Under the pieces are notes generated by a model. It did not search any database. It was not told the DNA's origin and worked only from the letters and a program-made list of their open reading frames with translations. Source: CBDCFV01 sp965261795 (GTDB lineage Bacteria; Chloroflexota; Dehalococcoidia; Lucifugimonadales; UBA3495). From it: a DNA stretch of 64,000 nucleotides. Position numbers and translations under genes: made by a program. How positions within the stretch are numbered: the first letter of the stretch is position 1; each line of letters opens with the position of its first letter. The DNA lies in assembly GCA_965261795.1 (NCBI GenBank), contig OZ253476.1, positions 1,674,001 through 1,738,000 of the forward strand, in the 5' to 3' direction. Below, in pieces: positions 18,007 to 27,443 of this stretch.

Positions 18007-19431
18007 ATGGCTGACGAAAATGTGGCGTTAATGGCACACCTGATGCGGCGCGCTGGATTCGGGGCGAGTCGTGATGAGATCGAAGCCAGGGCTGCCCAAG
18101 GCTACGATCAGACATTGGAAGAGCTGTTGAACCCCATGGGTCAAGAAGGTATCGAAGAGGACCTTTATTACCGATACAACCCCTCCTACTGGGAGGCGGC
18201 GGCTATCGAGAACAATGTTCAAGCATGGGTCTGGAAGATGATCAACAACCCCCGCCAGCTTCAGGAAAAGGTGGCGCTATTCTGGCACATGATTTTCTGC
18301 GCCGGTCACAGCAAGATCGACAGCGGCTGGGAAATGGGGAAGATGGTCAACATGTTCCGGGACCAGGGCATGGGCAACTTCCGGGACCTGCTTTACCGGT
18401 TGTCCACCAACCCCGGGATGATGTACTACTTGGACAACACCGAGAGCCACAGGGTTGCGATCAACGAGAACTATGGCCGCGAACTGTTGGAGTTGTTCTC
18501 CATGGGCGCCGGGAAGGACGAGGGCCTCAACTATTCCGAGGATGACGTTAAGGCCTGTGCCCGCGCATTCACCGGGTGGAACGTCCAACCCCCCTACCCG
18601 CCATTCCCATACGGGCGCAGCCCTTGGGAGTTCCGGTTCGATCCGGCGGACCACGATGCTGGTGAGAAGACCTTCTTGGGAGAGACCGGGAACTGGAACG
18701 GGGATGACATCCTGGACCTCATCTGCAAGGACCCGGCAACTGCACGTTTCATCGCCCGCCACATGTATAACTTCTTCGTCGCCGACGAAGCCCAGGTGCC
18801 CGCATGGCGCCTGACTCCGCCGCGGGATATGTCGTTGATCGAAGACCTAGAGAAGACTTACTTCGACTCGGGGTATGACATCACCGAGATGCTGCGCGTT
18901 CTGTTCAGCTCGGATGCCTTCAAGTCCGAGTCGGTCCGGTATGCCAAGGTCAAGAGCCCTGCCGAGGTGGTCGCGGGAACCCTGCGCTTGGTGGAAGAGC
19001 ACAAAGAGATGAAGCCGGGTCTTTTCCAACACTCCCAGGAACCCAAGTACATGGGTATGGACCTGATGAACCCTCCAACGGTTGAGGGCTGGCACACCGG
19101 CCGGGAGTGGATTGACAGCGGCACGCTGGTTGAGCGCATCAACTACGCTTCCGAACTGCTGGGCAACACCGAGCTCCCGGGTGTGCAGTCCTTGGTAAAC
19201 CGTTTGATGGGCCGAGGCGACACCCTGTCCCCCGAGGCTTTCGTTGACGGATGCTTGGACGTGATTGGCCCGATAACCCTTGACGCTGGCACTCGCGAAG
19301 AGCTTATCGCCCACGTAAGCAAGATCGGTGACCTGCGGCACAGCTCCAGCGACGAGGCAACAGACTTCACCCGCCGCACCGGAGAGATGTTTCAGATGAT
19401 CGCCTCGACGGCGGAATTTCAGTTCGAATAA
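18007..19431 (+). CDS. DUF1800 family protein
   Basis: A 474-residue DUF1800 protein. Typical elements are an N-terminal HLMRRAGFGASRDEIE, then KVALFWHMIFCAGHSK and NYGRELLELFSMGAGKDEGL, the family hallmark, and a C-terminal NPPTVEGWHTGREWI. Function is unknown; members are nearly always encoded next to DUF1501 genes, as here. No signal peptide is seen at the N-terminus. A strong GGAGGAGG precedes the ATG. A promoter-like sequence lies upstream and the three-gene set ends at a terminator near 21,930. Confidence 0.94.
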   Translation: MADENVALMAHLMRRAGFGASRDEIEARAAQGYDQTLEELLNPMGQEGIEEDLYYRYNPSYWEAAAIENNVQAWVWKMINNPRQLQEKVALFWHMIFCAGHSKIDSGWEMGKMVNMFRDQGMGNFRDLLYRLSTNPGMMYYLDNTESHRVAINENYGRELLELFSMGAGKDEGLNYSEDDVKACARAFTGWNVQPPYPPFPYGRSPWEFRFDPADHDAGEKTFLGETGNWNGDDILDLICKDPATARFIARHMYNFFVADEAQVPAWRLTPPRDMSLIEDLEKTYFDSGYDITEMLRVLFSSDAFKSESVRYAKVKSPAEVVAGTLRLVEEHKEMKPGLFQHSQEPKYMGMDLMNPPTVEGWHTGREWIDSGTLVERINYASELLGNTELPGVQSLVNRLMGRGDTLSPEAFVDGCLDVIGPITLDAGTREELIAHVSKIGDLRHSSSDEATDFTRRTGEMFQMIASTAEFQFE

Positions 19432-19442
19432 GCCCCTCCCAC

Positions 19443-19466
19443 GCCCTCTCCTTAAATAGAGAGGGC
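19443..19466. other. Intergenic hairpin between DUF1800 and DUF1501 genes
   Basis: GCCCTCTC (19443-19450) pairs with GAGAGGGC (19459-19466) around an 8-nt loop. No T-tract follows, so it is more likely an mRNA-stability or attenuation hairpin than a full terminator. Confidence 0.45.
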
Positions 19467-19497
19467 TAAGAGGTGAGGGAAATTAGGAGGATATAGA

Positions 19498-20634
19498 ATG
19501 GTTTCCACTAAGAAAGACCCTGTTCTGGCGGTCCTGTCTCTGTCCGGTGGCAACGACGGGCTGAACACCGTAATCCCTCGCACAAACGGTCTATACCGGG
19601 ACTATCGCCCGGTCCTGGCTATCCCGGAAGACCAGATCATTCCCATCAACGACGAGTTGGGGCTGCACCCCACCATGGCCCCTTTGAAGAAGTACTGGGA
19701 CGAAGGCAAGTTGGCCATATTTCTGGGTATCGGCTATCCCAACGCCAGCTATTCCCACTTCAGGTCCATGGACATCTGGCACACCTGTGAGCCGGACACC
19801 CAGGGTCCGGAAGGCTGGCTGGGCCGAGCCATCAAAGACATGGACCCCAACGCTGAGAACGTGCTGACCGGCGTCAACTTCGGGCGCGGCCTGCCCCGGG
19901 CCTTGGCCAAGGACGGCGTTCCGGTAGCTTCCGTGGGTGACTTGGAAACCTACGGCCTGTTGACTGGTATCGAGGGCGAAGACCAGCGCACCGAGGCCTT
20001 GGACGTCTTCGGGCGCATGTACTCCCCGGCCGTTGGCCGGAGCGCCGTGCTCGACTACATCCGCAACACCGGCACAGACGCCCTGAAAGGAGCCGACATC
20101 CTGGCCACCGCACCGCAGATGTACAGTTCCGACATCGAATACTCCACCACGGCCGTCGGCCAGTACATGAAGAACATCGCCCAGACCCACTTGGCCGGCT
20201 TCGGTACGCGGGTGCTTTACACCACCTCTCCGTACAACGGTTTCGATACCCACGCCAACCAGGCCGCGCTACAGGCGGGCCTGTGGCAGGATGTGTCCAA
20301 CACCGTGGACAATTTCATGTCCGATCTGAGGGCCAAGGATGCCAGCGACAACGTGACGCTGTTCCTGTTCTCGGAATTCGGACGCCGCATCGCCGATAAC
20401 GGCTCCGGCACCGACCACGGGGCCGGCAGCATTGCCATGGCGGTTGGCGAACACGTCAAGGGCGGCGTCTACGGCGAGTATCCGTCCCTTGAGCCGCAGC
20501 ACCAGGAAGAGGGCGGCAACCTCCGGTTCAGCATGGACTTCCGCCAGGTCTACACCTGCCTGCTGGAAGACTGGATGGGACTGGACCCCAAGCCCATCAT
20601 CGGCGGCAGCTTCGAAAAGGTTAAGTTCATCTAG
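19498..20634 (+). CDS. DUF1501 family protein
   Basis: A 378-residue DUF1501 protein, related to the alkaline phosphatase/sulfatase superfamily by fold prediction. It begins VLAVLSLSGGNDGLNTVIPR and has GYPNASYSHFRSMDIWHT, YNGFDTHANQAALQAGLW and FLFSEFGRRIADNGSGTDHG, the conserved blocks of the family. Many DUF1501 proteins carry a Tat signal, but none is visible here, so this pair is probably cytoplasmic or uses another route. AGGAGG lies nine bases before the ATG. It forms an operon with the DUF1800 gene 66 bp upstream. Confidence 0.94.
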   Translation: MVSTKKDPVLAVLSLSGGNDGLNTVIPRTNGLYRDYRPVLAIPEDQIIPINDELGLHPTMAPLKKYWDEGKLAIFLGIGYPNASYSHFRSMDIWHTCEPDTQGPEGWLGRAIKDMDPNAENVLTGVNFGRGLPRALAKDGVPVASVGDLETYGLLTGIEGEDQRTEALDVFGRMYSPAVGRSAVLDYIRNTGTDALKGADILATAPQMYSSDIEYSTTAVGQYMKNIAQTHLAGFGTRVLYTTSPYNGFDTHANQAALQAGLWQDVSNTVDNFMSDLRAKDASDNVTLFLFSEFGRRIADNGSGTDHGAGSIAMAVGEHVKGGVYGEYPSLEPQHQEEGGNLRFSMDFRQVYTCLLEDWMGLDPKPIIGGSFEKVKFI

Positions 20635-20761
20635 GCTGCTTCAGGCTTGTTCCGGAAAGCTGACACCCGCCGTTACATGAGAACGGTTGTGCGGCTGCTT
20701 CAGCAGGGAAACATCTTAGTTGAAGCGGCCCACACGGGTAATATTTGAAGAGGTAAAAGCG

Positions 20762-21850
20762 ATGGCTACTCACTTTTTCGGTCTAACCGAACGCGCCTTC
20801 TCCTACAGCCATTCCGTAGGGCGCAACGAGTTCGCGGGCACCGGGTTCCGCAACCCCGTAGACATGGCGATCACCGACAACAACGTGGTCTACGTGCTGA
20901 ACCGAGGCTACGAGTTCCGGAGCGACGGGCTTCGCATCAGCCAGGCGACCCTGGACGAAGAATACATTAACGAGTTCGGTTCCTATGGCAATGGCCCGGG
21001 CCAAATGATCTGGCCTACCTCCCTTGATCTCGATTCCAAGGGCAACCTGTACGTCACCGACGAATGGTTGAACCGCATCAACGTGTTCAACCCTGACGGT
21101 GAGTTCATCCGCAGTTGGCCCAATGGCTTCGAGGCCGGCACCTCGGCCGAGGGCGAGGCTGTGCGGATGATCGACTTCGGCGCCAACGCCGCGGTCCCTC
21201 CCGGCGTTTCCGGGTCCGGAGACGGCGAGCTTGACCGGCCCGGGGGGATCGCTATCAGCAAGGACGACATCATTTTCATCAGCGATAGCCGCAACCACCG
21301 GATTCAAAAGTTCACCCTCGACGGCGAGTACCTAGGCCAGTTCGGCAGCTTCGGCAGCGGCCACGGCCAACTGAACATGCCTTGGGGCATCGACGTGGAT
21401 AAAGAGGGCAACGTGTTCGTGGCCGACTGGCGCAACGACCGCATCCAGATGTTCACCGGCGATGGGGAATGGTTGGCCAGCTTTGGGCAGTCAGGCACGG
21501 GCGCCGGTCAGTTCAACAGGCCCAACGGCGTCTGCGTGGACGACGATGGCGACATCTACGTTGCGGACTGGCTCAACAACCGGGTACAGGTGCTGGCCCC
21601 TGACGGCCGTTTTGTGACTATGCTTCGGGGCAACCATCAGCTCTCCCGGTGGGGTAAGGACAAGCTGCTCTCCAACCCGGACATGATCCGGCAGCGAGCG
21701 CTGGCGTACTCCAACGATCCGAGCTACGAGCAAAAGTTCAACCACCCCTGCGGAGTTCGGATCGATAATCAGGGCAGACTGGCGGTCTTGGACCACATCG
21801 GAGGCCGCATCCAGGTTTACGCCAAGAGCAAGGACCCGGCCCTGGTGTAA
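20762..21850 (+). CDS. NHL-repeat beta-propeller protein
   Basis: A 362-residue propeller. Repeated blades read GQMIWPTSLDLDSKGNLYVT, ELDRPGGIAISKDDIIFISD, QLNMPWGIDVDKEGNVFVAD and QFNRPNGVCVDDDGDIYVAD, each followed by the N-R-(I/V)-Q-(K/M/V) turn. That makes about six blades. The usual role is a binding scaffold or lactonase-like enzyme; no catalytic residues can be assigned. I start at ATG 20762, which has GAGG upstream, rather than the longer frame from 20720. It is the last gene before a terminator and probably works with the DUF1800/DUF1501 pair. Confidence 0.9.
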   Translation: MATHFFGLTERAFSYSHSVGRNEFAGTGFRNPVDMAITDNNVVYVLNRGYEFRSDGLRISQATLDEEYINEFGSYGNGPGQMIWPTSLDLDSKGNLYVTDEWLNRINVFNPDGEFIRSWPNGFEAGTSAEGEAVRMIDFGANAAVPPGVSGSGDGELDRPGGIAISKDDIIFISDSRNHRIQKFTLDGEYLGQFGSFGSGHGQLNMPWGIDVDKEGNVFVADWRNDRIQMFTGDGEWLASFGQSGTGAGQFNRPNGVCVDDDGDIYVADWLNNRVQVLAPDGRFVTMLRGNHQLSRWGKDKLLSNPDMIRQRALAYSNDPSYEQKFNHPCGVRIDNQGRLAVLDHIGGRIQVYAKSKDPALV

Positions 21851-21856
21851 TTGTGG

Positions 21857-21879
21857 ATTCCCGCCTGTGCGGGAATGAC
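21857..21879. repeat. Single palindromic (REP-like) repeat
   Basis: Arms ATTCCCGC and GCGGGAAT around CTGT, followed by GAC, 6 bp after the NHL gene stop and before the terminator. Same family as the arrays at 57 kb and 63 kb. Confidence 0.9.
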
Positions 21880-21907
21880 GGTGTGGCCGGCTAAGTCAGG
21901 CTAACAC

Positions 21908-21959
21908 ACGCTCCGCCGGACAATGGGCCAGAGGCCCAAAGACGGCGGAGCGTTTTTTT
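21908..21959 (+). terminator. Rho-independent terminator after the NHL gene
   Basis: ACGCTCCGCCG (21908-21918) pairs with CGGCGGAGCGT (21943-21953) and is followed by a run of seven T. The internal loop contains a second small stem (GGGCC/GGCCC). It ends the plus-strand operon just before the convergent molybdenum operon. Confidence 0.9.
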
Positions 21960-21963
21960 GTTG

Positions 21964-22335
21964 CTATTCCGTTGGGTCGTCTTGGGGAGGCCCTTCGGGC
22001 ATACCGGCGTCGATCCAGGAGACGATCTCGTCCAGTTCTTCCGAGGGCAGGAACGGTCCCCGCAGTGGCATACGCCCGAAGGTGAGAATGCTTCGCGCCA
22101 AGGAGCGGACCAACGCGGTTTCCCTCCCCGGCACGCCCGGCTCAATGGCCCGGAGACTGGACAGGACACTATTGGCCAATTGGTCGCGGGAATCAAAGTA
22201 GTAGCGGTGGATGCCCGGCAGCGGGTCGCGGCCCCACCGCTCCTTCCAGCGGTCCATGATGCCGTCCAGGATCTCCTTGACCCTGGGCCAATAAACCTCG
22301 TTGTTGCCGTTGTCTCCGTCGGGGGTGGTGCTCAA
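21964..22335 (-). CDS. Conserved hypothetical protein (123 residues)
   Basis: Unrecognised 123-residue protein. The C-terminal part, LPSEELDEIVSWIDAGMPEG, resembles the end of small haem c or planctomycete-type cytochrome domains, but no CxxCH motif is present, so it is not a cytochrome. The N-terminus is acidic, and no signal peptide or membrane helix is seen. It is the last minus-strand gene of the molybdenum/formate dehydrogenase operon, 46 bp after moaB. Confidence 0.6.
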   Translation of the reverse strand: MSTTPDGDNGNNEVYWPRVKEILDGIMDRWKERWGRDPLPGIHRYYFDSRDQLANSVLSSLRAIEPGVPGRETALVRSLARSILTFGRMPLRGPFLPSEELDEIVSWIDAGMPEGPPQDDPTE

Positions 22336-22381
22336 GATAGGCTCTCCCGTTGTCTGGCGGCGGGTATTTTTAATTGGTTTC

Positions 22382-22873
22382 TTAAACCGGGTGATCGCTA
22401 ACCGACTCGCTGCCCAAGAGGTGCAGGGCGTGACCCAGGACCGGCGTCACCACATCGAGGCATTCCCGCACTCCCTTGGGGCTGCCCGGCAGGCTGATGA
22501 TCAGCGTACTGCCCCTTATGCCCGCCACCGACCGGCTCAGCATAGCCATGGGGGTGAATTGCAGGGTTTGGGCGCGCATCGTCTCGGCTAAGCCGGGCAC
22601 TTCCCGGTCGAACACTGACAGGCAAGCCTCCGGCGTAATGTCTTGGGGCCCCAAGCCGGTCCCTCCGGTGGTGACCACCAAGTCAACGTCGGAGTCCTCC
22701 GCCCACTGAACCAACCGCTCGGCGATCATATCGCGGTCGTCGGGGACCACCTCGTACCGCGTGACGTCGTAGTCGGGCAGAGCCAGAATCTCCCGGATGG
22801 CTTGGCCGCTGGTGTCTTCGCGCTGGCCGTGATACCCGGAGGTGCTGACGGTAAGAATGGCGAGTCGATACAT
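22382..22873 (-). CDS. moaB: Molybdenum cofactor biosynthesis protein MoaB/MogA
   Basis: A 163-residue MoaB/MogA fold protein with the molybdopterin-binding motif LVVTTGGTGLGPQDITPEA (residues ~64-82) and SLPGSPKGVRECLD near the C-terminus. It adenylylates molybdopterin before Mo or W insertion. It lies 113 bp downstream of the formate dehydrogenase gene, fitting a dedicated cofactor supply for the operon's two pterin enzymes. MoaB of archaea, which handles tungsten, has the same signature, so metal preference cannot be read. Confidence 0.9.
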   Translation of the reverse strand: MYRLAILTVSTSGYHGQREDTSGQAIREILALPDYDVTRYEVVPDDRDMIAERLVQWAEDSDVDLVVTTGGTGLGPQDITPEACLSVFDREVPGLAETMRAQTLQFTPMAMLSRSVAGIRGSTLIISLPGSPKGVRECLDVVTPVLGHALHLLGSESVSDHPV

Positions 22874-22986
22874 AATTCAGTCCAAAGGACATAATACCAT
22901 AGGGTGAATCGGGTTTTGAGTGGGCGGATGGAAATCCCCTGCTCAATGTACTTTTGATTGGAACCGGCTTTCGCGGGTACGGGTTG

Positions 22987-25812
22987 CTAGGCGTCCTCCA
23001 AGGGTTCAATGCGAACGGCGCAGACCTTGTATTCCGGGATTTTGGAGATTGGGTCGTAGGCTGCGTTGGTGAGGAAGTTGGCCGCAGATTCCGACAGTTT
23101 CACGAAGGGAATGAAAATCTCTCCGGTGCGCTCCCGGTCTGTGAACAGGGCGCGTCCGGTCAGTTTGCCCCGGCGGGAGGAAACGCGGACCATCTGACCG
23201 TCTTTAAGCCCTAATTCCGCGCCGTCCTGGGGGTTGATGGCTATTTGCAGTTCCGGGGAACGGGCCATCAGCCCGGCGACCCGCCGTGTGATGGTGCCAC
23301 CGTGCCAGTGGTACAGAATCCTGCCGGTGTTGAGGATGAACGGGAACCGGCGGTTGGGGGTTTCGGCGGCTACCGGCCCTTGATCGAAGGGTACGAACAG
23401 CGCCCGCGGCCCCCGGGGAAAGCCGTCGGCGTAGAGGTAGCTTGTCCCCGGGTGGTCCGGGGCAGGGCAGGGCCACTGGATACCTCCCTCCCTGTCGAGC
23501 CTGTCATAGTCAATGCCGGCGATTATGGGAGTAAGGCGGGCCATCTCGGCGAATATTTCCGATGGGTGGGCGTAGTTGAACTGGTCTTCAAATGGCAGTT
23601 CCAACTTGCGGCACATGCGGCGGGCCAAGTCACTGACTATCTCCCAGTCGGGCCGGCTGCCGCCGCGGGGCGCGATGCCCTTTCGTACCCGCTGAACGCG
23701 GCGTTCGCTGTTGCTGAAGGTGCCGTCCTTTTCGGCGAAGCTGCTGGCGGGCAGCACCACATCGGCTATCCGCGCGGTCTCGTGCAGGAATATGTCCTGG
23801 ACCACCAGGAAATCCAAGCTTCGGAACATCTCTTCGGCGTGATTCAGGTCGGGTTCGCTGAGGAGCGGGTTTTCGCCGGTTATGTACATTGCCTTGACGC
23901 CCGTCGGCTCTTTCATGGAGTCCACCATGTCAGTCACGACAAGGCCGGCTGCACCCGGCAATGCGCTCCCGCCCCAAGCTCTTTGAAACTTGGCGACGGC
24001 TTCCTCGCCCAAGCCTTGGTAACCCGGGAGGGAGTTGGGCAGGCATCCGGCGTCGCCGCAGCCCTGCACATTGTTCTGGCCGCGCAGAGGAGAGACGCCC
24101 GACCCGGGGCGGCCGAGTTGGCCCGCTACCAGCGCCAGGTTGAGGAGGCCGTGGGAGTTGGGCGTGCCGTTGGTGTGCTGGGTGATGCCCATTCCCCATA
24201 TAAGGCAGGAGCCGGGGGAGCCGGATTCGCCAGTGAATCCGATAGGTGGAGGGGGCTTGGCGTACAAGCGGGCGGCTTGGCGAATGTCTTCCGCCGGGAC
24301 GCCGGTGATGTCCGCGACACGTTCGGGCGCGTAACCATCAACTAGCTTGGCCCACTCGTCGAAGCCCTCAGTGCGGTTGGCTACGAACTCCTTGTCCATC
24401 AGGCCCTCGTCCAGGATGACCTTGGCAAGGCCGTTCAGCAGGGCCACGTCGGTACCGGGCAGCGTTCGCAGCCACAGGTCGGCGTAGTCGCACATGTCGA
24501 TGCGGCGGGGGTTGACCACGATCAGCTTGGCTCCCCGCTCGACCACCGCCCGCCGCATCCTGGAGGCCGCCACAGGGTGGTTGGACGTAGGGTCACAACC
24601 GATGACGAACAGGCAGCCGGCGTTTTCGTAGTCGGTGTAAGAGTTACTGGTTGCGCCGCTGCCCAGCGAGGTAAGCATGGCCTCCACCGAGGGCGCGTGG
24701 CAGAGCCGGGTGCAGTGGTCAATGTTGTTGCTTTGCATGACCAAGCGGGAGAACTTCTGCTGGACGTAGCTATCCTCGTTGGTGGCTTTGGCCGAGCACA
24801 GGGTGGCGAAAGAGGGGCCACGATACTGGGACAGCCGGTCGGCGATGAGGTCAAGGGCTTCGTCCCAACCGGCGGGGCGGAACTCGCCCCCTTCCTTAAT
24901 CAGCGGCGTGGTCAAACGGTCCGAGTGTTGCACGAAACCGTAGCCGAACCGGCCCTTTACGCAGAGCATCCCGACGCTGGAGCGGTTCTCCGGGGAGTCT
25001 TGTACTTCAAAGATTTCGTCCCGGTCGTTGACTTGGAGTTTGATGCCACAACCGACGCCACAGTAAGGACAGGTAGTAAGAACGGAAGTTACCGGAGACT
25101 GGTGGTTGGTGGCGAGTGACTCGTCGTCAACTACTGGTGACGGGCTACCGGCCACCGGTTTGGTCCGGATAGCGCCGGTGGGGCACACTGACAGGCATTG
25201 GCCGCAGGTGGTGCAGATTGACTCCACCAGGGGCTTGTCCATGAAGGTCCCTATCCGGCTGGCGCCGCCCGCTCCCAGGAAGTCGATTGCGCCGATAAAC
25301 TGGTGCCCGTCCTGGCAGGCTTGGGCGCAGCGCCCACAGAGTATGCAGGACTCCATTGCGATGTTGAAGACCGGGTTGCTTTCATCGGTCTTCTCCCGCC
25401 GGCGGGGCTGCCATCTGGCATAGTCTATACCGTGGTGTTGGGCCGCGGTAGTAAGCTGGACGTAATCGGAACCGTCATGGTGTCCGTTGGCTCCGTTTTG
25501 TTCATTGAGGCTATTCCCGGGCGGCGGGAGCATTGCCAGGGTCAGTTCGATGATTCCGGAGCGGATGCGCCTTACTTCCGAGGACTCGGTATTGACCACC
25601 ATGCCGTCGGCGGCAGGTACAGAGCAGGACGCCGGAAAGCCGCGGACCCCTTCGACCTGCACCAAGCAGGTGCGGCAGGCGCCGATGGGCTTCATGTCCG
25701 GGTCTTTGCATAGCTGGGAGATGTAAATCTCCGACGCGTTTATGGCATCCAGCACCGTCGCGCCTTCGGGAACGCTTATTTGATGGTCGTTGACTGAGAG
25801 GGTGACGGTCAA
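22987..25812 (-). CDS. fdhA: NAD-linked formate dehydrogenase, molybdopterin subunit
   Basis: A ~941-residue catalytic subunit. In order: an N-terminal 2Fe-2S domain with ISQLCKDPDMKPIGACRTCL, two 4Fe-4S motifs (CILCGRCAQACQDGH and CTTCGQCLSVCPTGA), the pterin-enzyme cluster CPYCGVGCGIKLQV, and the active site CTRLCHAPSVEAML, with Cys rather than selenocysteine. A C-terminal dinucleotide-binding domain follows. It oxidises formate to CO2 (or the reverse). The longest frame begins inside the upstream gene. The better start is TTG 25812-25810, which follows GGAGG by nine bases and gives MTVTLSVNDHQISVPEGA. It is 4 bp from the NuoF-like gene. Confidence 0.93.
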   Translation of the reverse strand: MTVTLSVNDHQISVPEGATVLDAINASEIYISQLCKDPDMKPIGACRTCLVQVEGVRGFPASCSVPAADGMVVNTESSEVRRIRSGIIELTLAMLPPPGNSLNEQNGANGHHDGSDYVQLTTAAQHHGIDYARWQPRRREKTDESNPVFNIAMESCILCGRCAQACQDGHQFIGAIDFLGAGGASRIGTFMDKPLVESICTTCGQCLSVCPTGAIRTKPVAGSPSPVVDDESLATNHQSPVTSVLTTCPYCGVGCGIKLQVNDRDEIFEVQDSPENRSSVGMLCVKGRFGYGFVQHSDRLTTPLIKEGGEFRPAGWDEALDLIADRLSQYRGPSFATLCSAKATNEDSYVQQKFSRLVMQSNNIDHCTRLCHAPSVEAMLTSLGSGATSNSYTDYENAGCLFVIGCDPTSNHPVAASRMRRAVVERGAKLIVVNPRRIDMCDYADLWLRTLPGTDVALLNGLAKVILDEGLMDKEFVANRTEGFDEWAKLVDGYAPERVADITGVPAEDIRQAARLYAKPPPPIGFTGESGSPGSCLIWGMGITQHTNGTPNSHGLLNLALVAGQLGRPGSGVSPLRGQNNVQGCGDAGCLPNSLPGYQGLGEEAVAKFQRAWGGSALPGAAGLVVTDMVDSMKEPTGVKAMYITGENPLLSEPDLNHAEEMFRSLDFLVVQDIFLHETARIADVVLPASSFAEKDGTFSNSERRVQRVRKGIAPRGGSRPDWEIVSDLARRMCRKLELPFEDQFNYAHPSEIFAEMARLTPIIAGIDYDRLDREGGIQWPCPAPDHPGTSYLYADGFPRGPRALFVPFDQGPVAAETPNRRFPFILNTGRILYHWHGGTITRRVAGLMARSPELQIAINPQDGAELGLKDGQMVRVSSRRGKLTGRALFTDRERTGEIFIPFVKLSESAANFLTNAAYDPISKIPEYKVCAVRIEPLEDA

Positions 25813-25816
25813 TTGG

Positions 25817-27442
25817 TCATACCTCCAGGGCGTTTCCGAAGAAGTGAAGGGCGCTGTTGACCGGTCCACCGGCCATCTGCCCCAATCCGCACAGGGAACC
25901 CGCGCCAACAATCTCTGCCAAGTAGCGGAGTTCATCAATGGTCTCAGCCCTCGCGCCGTCCTCGGCCACCCGGTCTAAGGCTTGAACGATGCGGGGCGTT
26001 CCTTCCCGGCAGGGGGTGCACTTGCCGCAGGACTCGGCGGCGTTGTAGGCCGCCAACCGCCGCACCACATCGATGACAGGAACTTGGTCGTCCATTACCA
26101 TGATACCGCCCGCGCCCATGACCACTCCGGAAGGGTGAAGCATACCGGGCCGGAGGGGAGTGTCCAACTCCGAGGGCGGCAATACCCCGCTGGAAGGGCC
26201 GCCGACACCGATCACCCCCAGGTTGTGACCGGGACGAGGGCCGCCGCCCATGCCATAGACAATGTCCCGGATGGTCGTGCCCATGGGGACCTCTCCCAGT
26301 CCAGGCCTGCGTACTGCGCCGCTGAGACAGACCATCTTTGTGCCCTTGGCCGCCTCCAGTCCCAATTCAGTGAAGGAGGTCAGTTGCTGGCGGAAAGGTC
26401 TTTCGCCGTTGCCGTCCGGCGTGGTTGGCGGAGCCGCCCCGTCGGAGAATATCAAGGGCACGTTGGCTAATGTTTCAACGTTGTTGATAACGGTGGGCAT
26501 TCGGAACAAGCCCGACTCCACCGGGAACGGGGGCCGCAATCGCGGCTCGCGGCGGTTGCCTTGGATGGTGTCAAGGAGAGTGGTCTCTTCGCCGCAGACG
26601 TAGCCACCCGCGCCTCGCCGCAAGGACACTTGAAGCCCGAAACCAGATCCCAGGATGTCGTCCCCGATGTATCCCGCTTCCTGGGCCTGCTTGATGGCCG
26701 CTTCCATGCGTTCAGCCGATAGATTGGCCCCAGCGTTGACGTAGACGTAGGCTTGGCTGGCCCCGGAGGCATAGGCGGCGATCAACATTCCTTCCAGCAG
26801 CAGGTGGGGGTCTCCCTCCATGATGTGGCGGTCTTTGAAGATGCCCGGCTCGCCCTCCTCGGCATTGACGACGAGGTACCGCATCGGCGCGTTGAACGAG
26901 CGGGCCCCCTCCCACTTGCGGGCGGCCGGGAAGTATGCCCCGCCCCGTCCCAACAGCCCCGCGTCCTGGACAGTTTGGATTACCTCTTCCGGGGATACCG
27001 ACAAGGCCAACGCCAAGGAACCGTAGCCGCCGATAGCGACGTATTCGCCGATGCTGCCGGGGTCTATGGAGCCGCAACAGGAAAGGAGACGGCGATGCTG
27101 GGCATCGAAGAAAGCCTCGACATCGCTTTCCGTCGTGCTTTGGGGATTGGCATTGCCGAGAGATCGGACCAATGCCGGAACGTCGTCCAACGTCACCCGG
27201 GTATACCGTTGCTGCGCACCGGAGGGGTAGGTCACGATGACCTGCGGCGCGGCGAAACAAGCGCCGTCGCATCCGGAGGTGACCAAGTAAGCATCGGAGC
27301 GTTCGGCCAAGGCCGTTCCCAAAGCGTGGGCTATCTCTCCCGCGCCGACAGCCTCGCTGCAATGACCCACTTGGGCTGCTACGCGAGTACGTACGTTTCC
27401 GAAGGTCGGGGTTGGGTGTTTTGAGTTGGAAGGGGATGTCAC
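25817..27442 (-). CDS. fdhB: NuoF/FdhB-like NADH-binding subunit of formate dehydrogenase
   Basis: A 541-residue flavoprotein of the 51-kDa family. It has an N-terminal thioredoxin-like ferredoxin domain (residues ~15-95), the NADH/FMN region GLLGRGGAYFPAARKWEGAR, an SLBB segment, and the 4Fe-4S motif SCGKCTPCREG with the later cysteine in GSLCGLGQMA. With the NuoE-like and FdhA subunits it forms a soluble NAD-reducing formate dehydrogenase of the Fds type. The start is GTG at 27442, one base after the NuoE-like stop. The stop lies at 25817, 4 bp before the fdhA TTG. Confidence 0.93.
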   Translation of the reverse strand: MTSPSNSKHPTPTFGNVRTRVAAQVGHCSEAVGAGEIAHALGTALAERSDAYLVTSGCDGACFAAPQVIVTYPSGAQQRYTRVTLDDVPALVRSLGNANPQSTTESDVEAFFDAQHRRLLSCCGSIDPGSIGEYVAIGGYGSLALALSVSPEEVIQTVQDAGLLGRGGAYFPAARKWEGARSFNAPMRYLVVNAEEGEPGIFKDRHIMEGDPHLLLEGMLIAAYASGASQAYVYVNAGANLSAERMEAAIKQAQEAGYIGDDILGSGFGLQVSLRRGAGGYVCGEETTLLDTIQGNRREPRLRPPFPVESGLFRMPTVINNVETLANVPLIFSDGAAPPTTPDGNGERPFRQQLTSFTELGLEAAKGTKMVCLSGAVRRPGLGEVPMGTTIRDIVYGMGGGPRPGHNLGVIGVGGPSSGVLPPSELDTPLRPGMLHPSGVVMGAGGIMVMDDQVPVIDVVRRLAAYNAAESCGKCTPCREGTPRIVQALDRVAEDGARAETIDELRYLAEIVGAGSLCGLGQMAGGPVNSALHFFGNALEV

Positions 27443-27443
27443 G

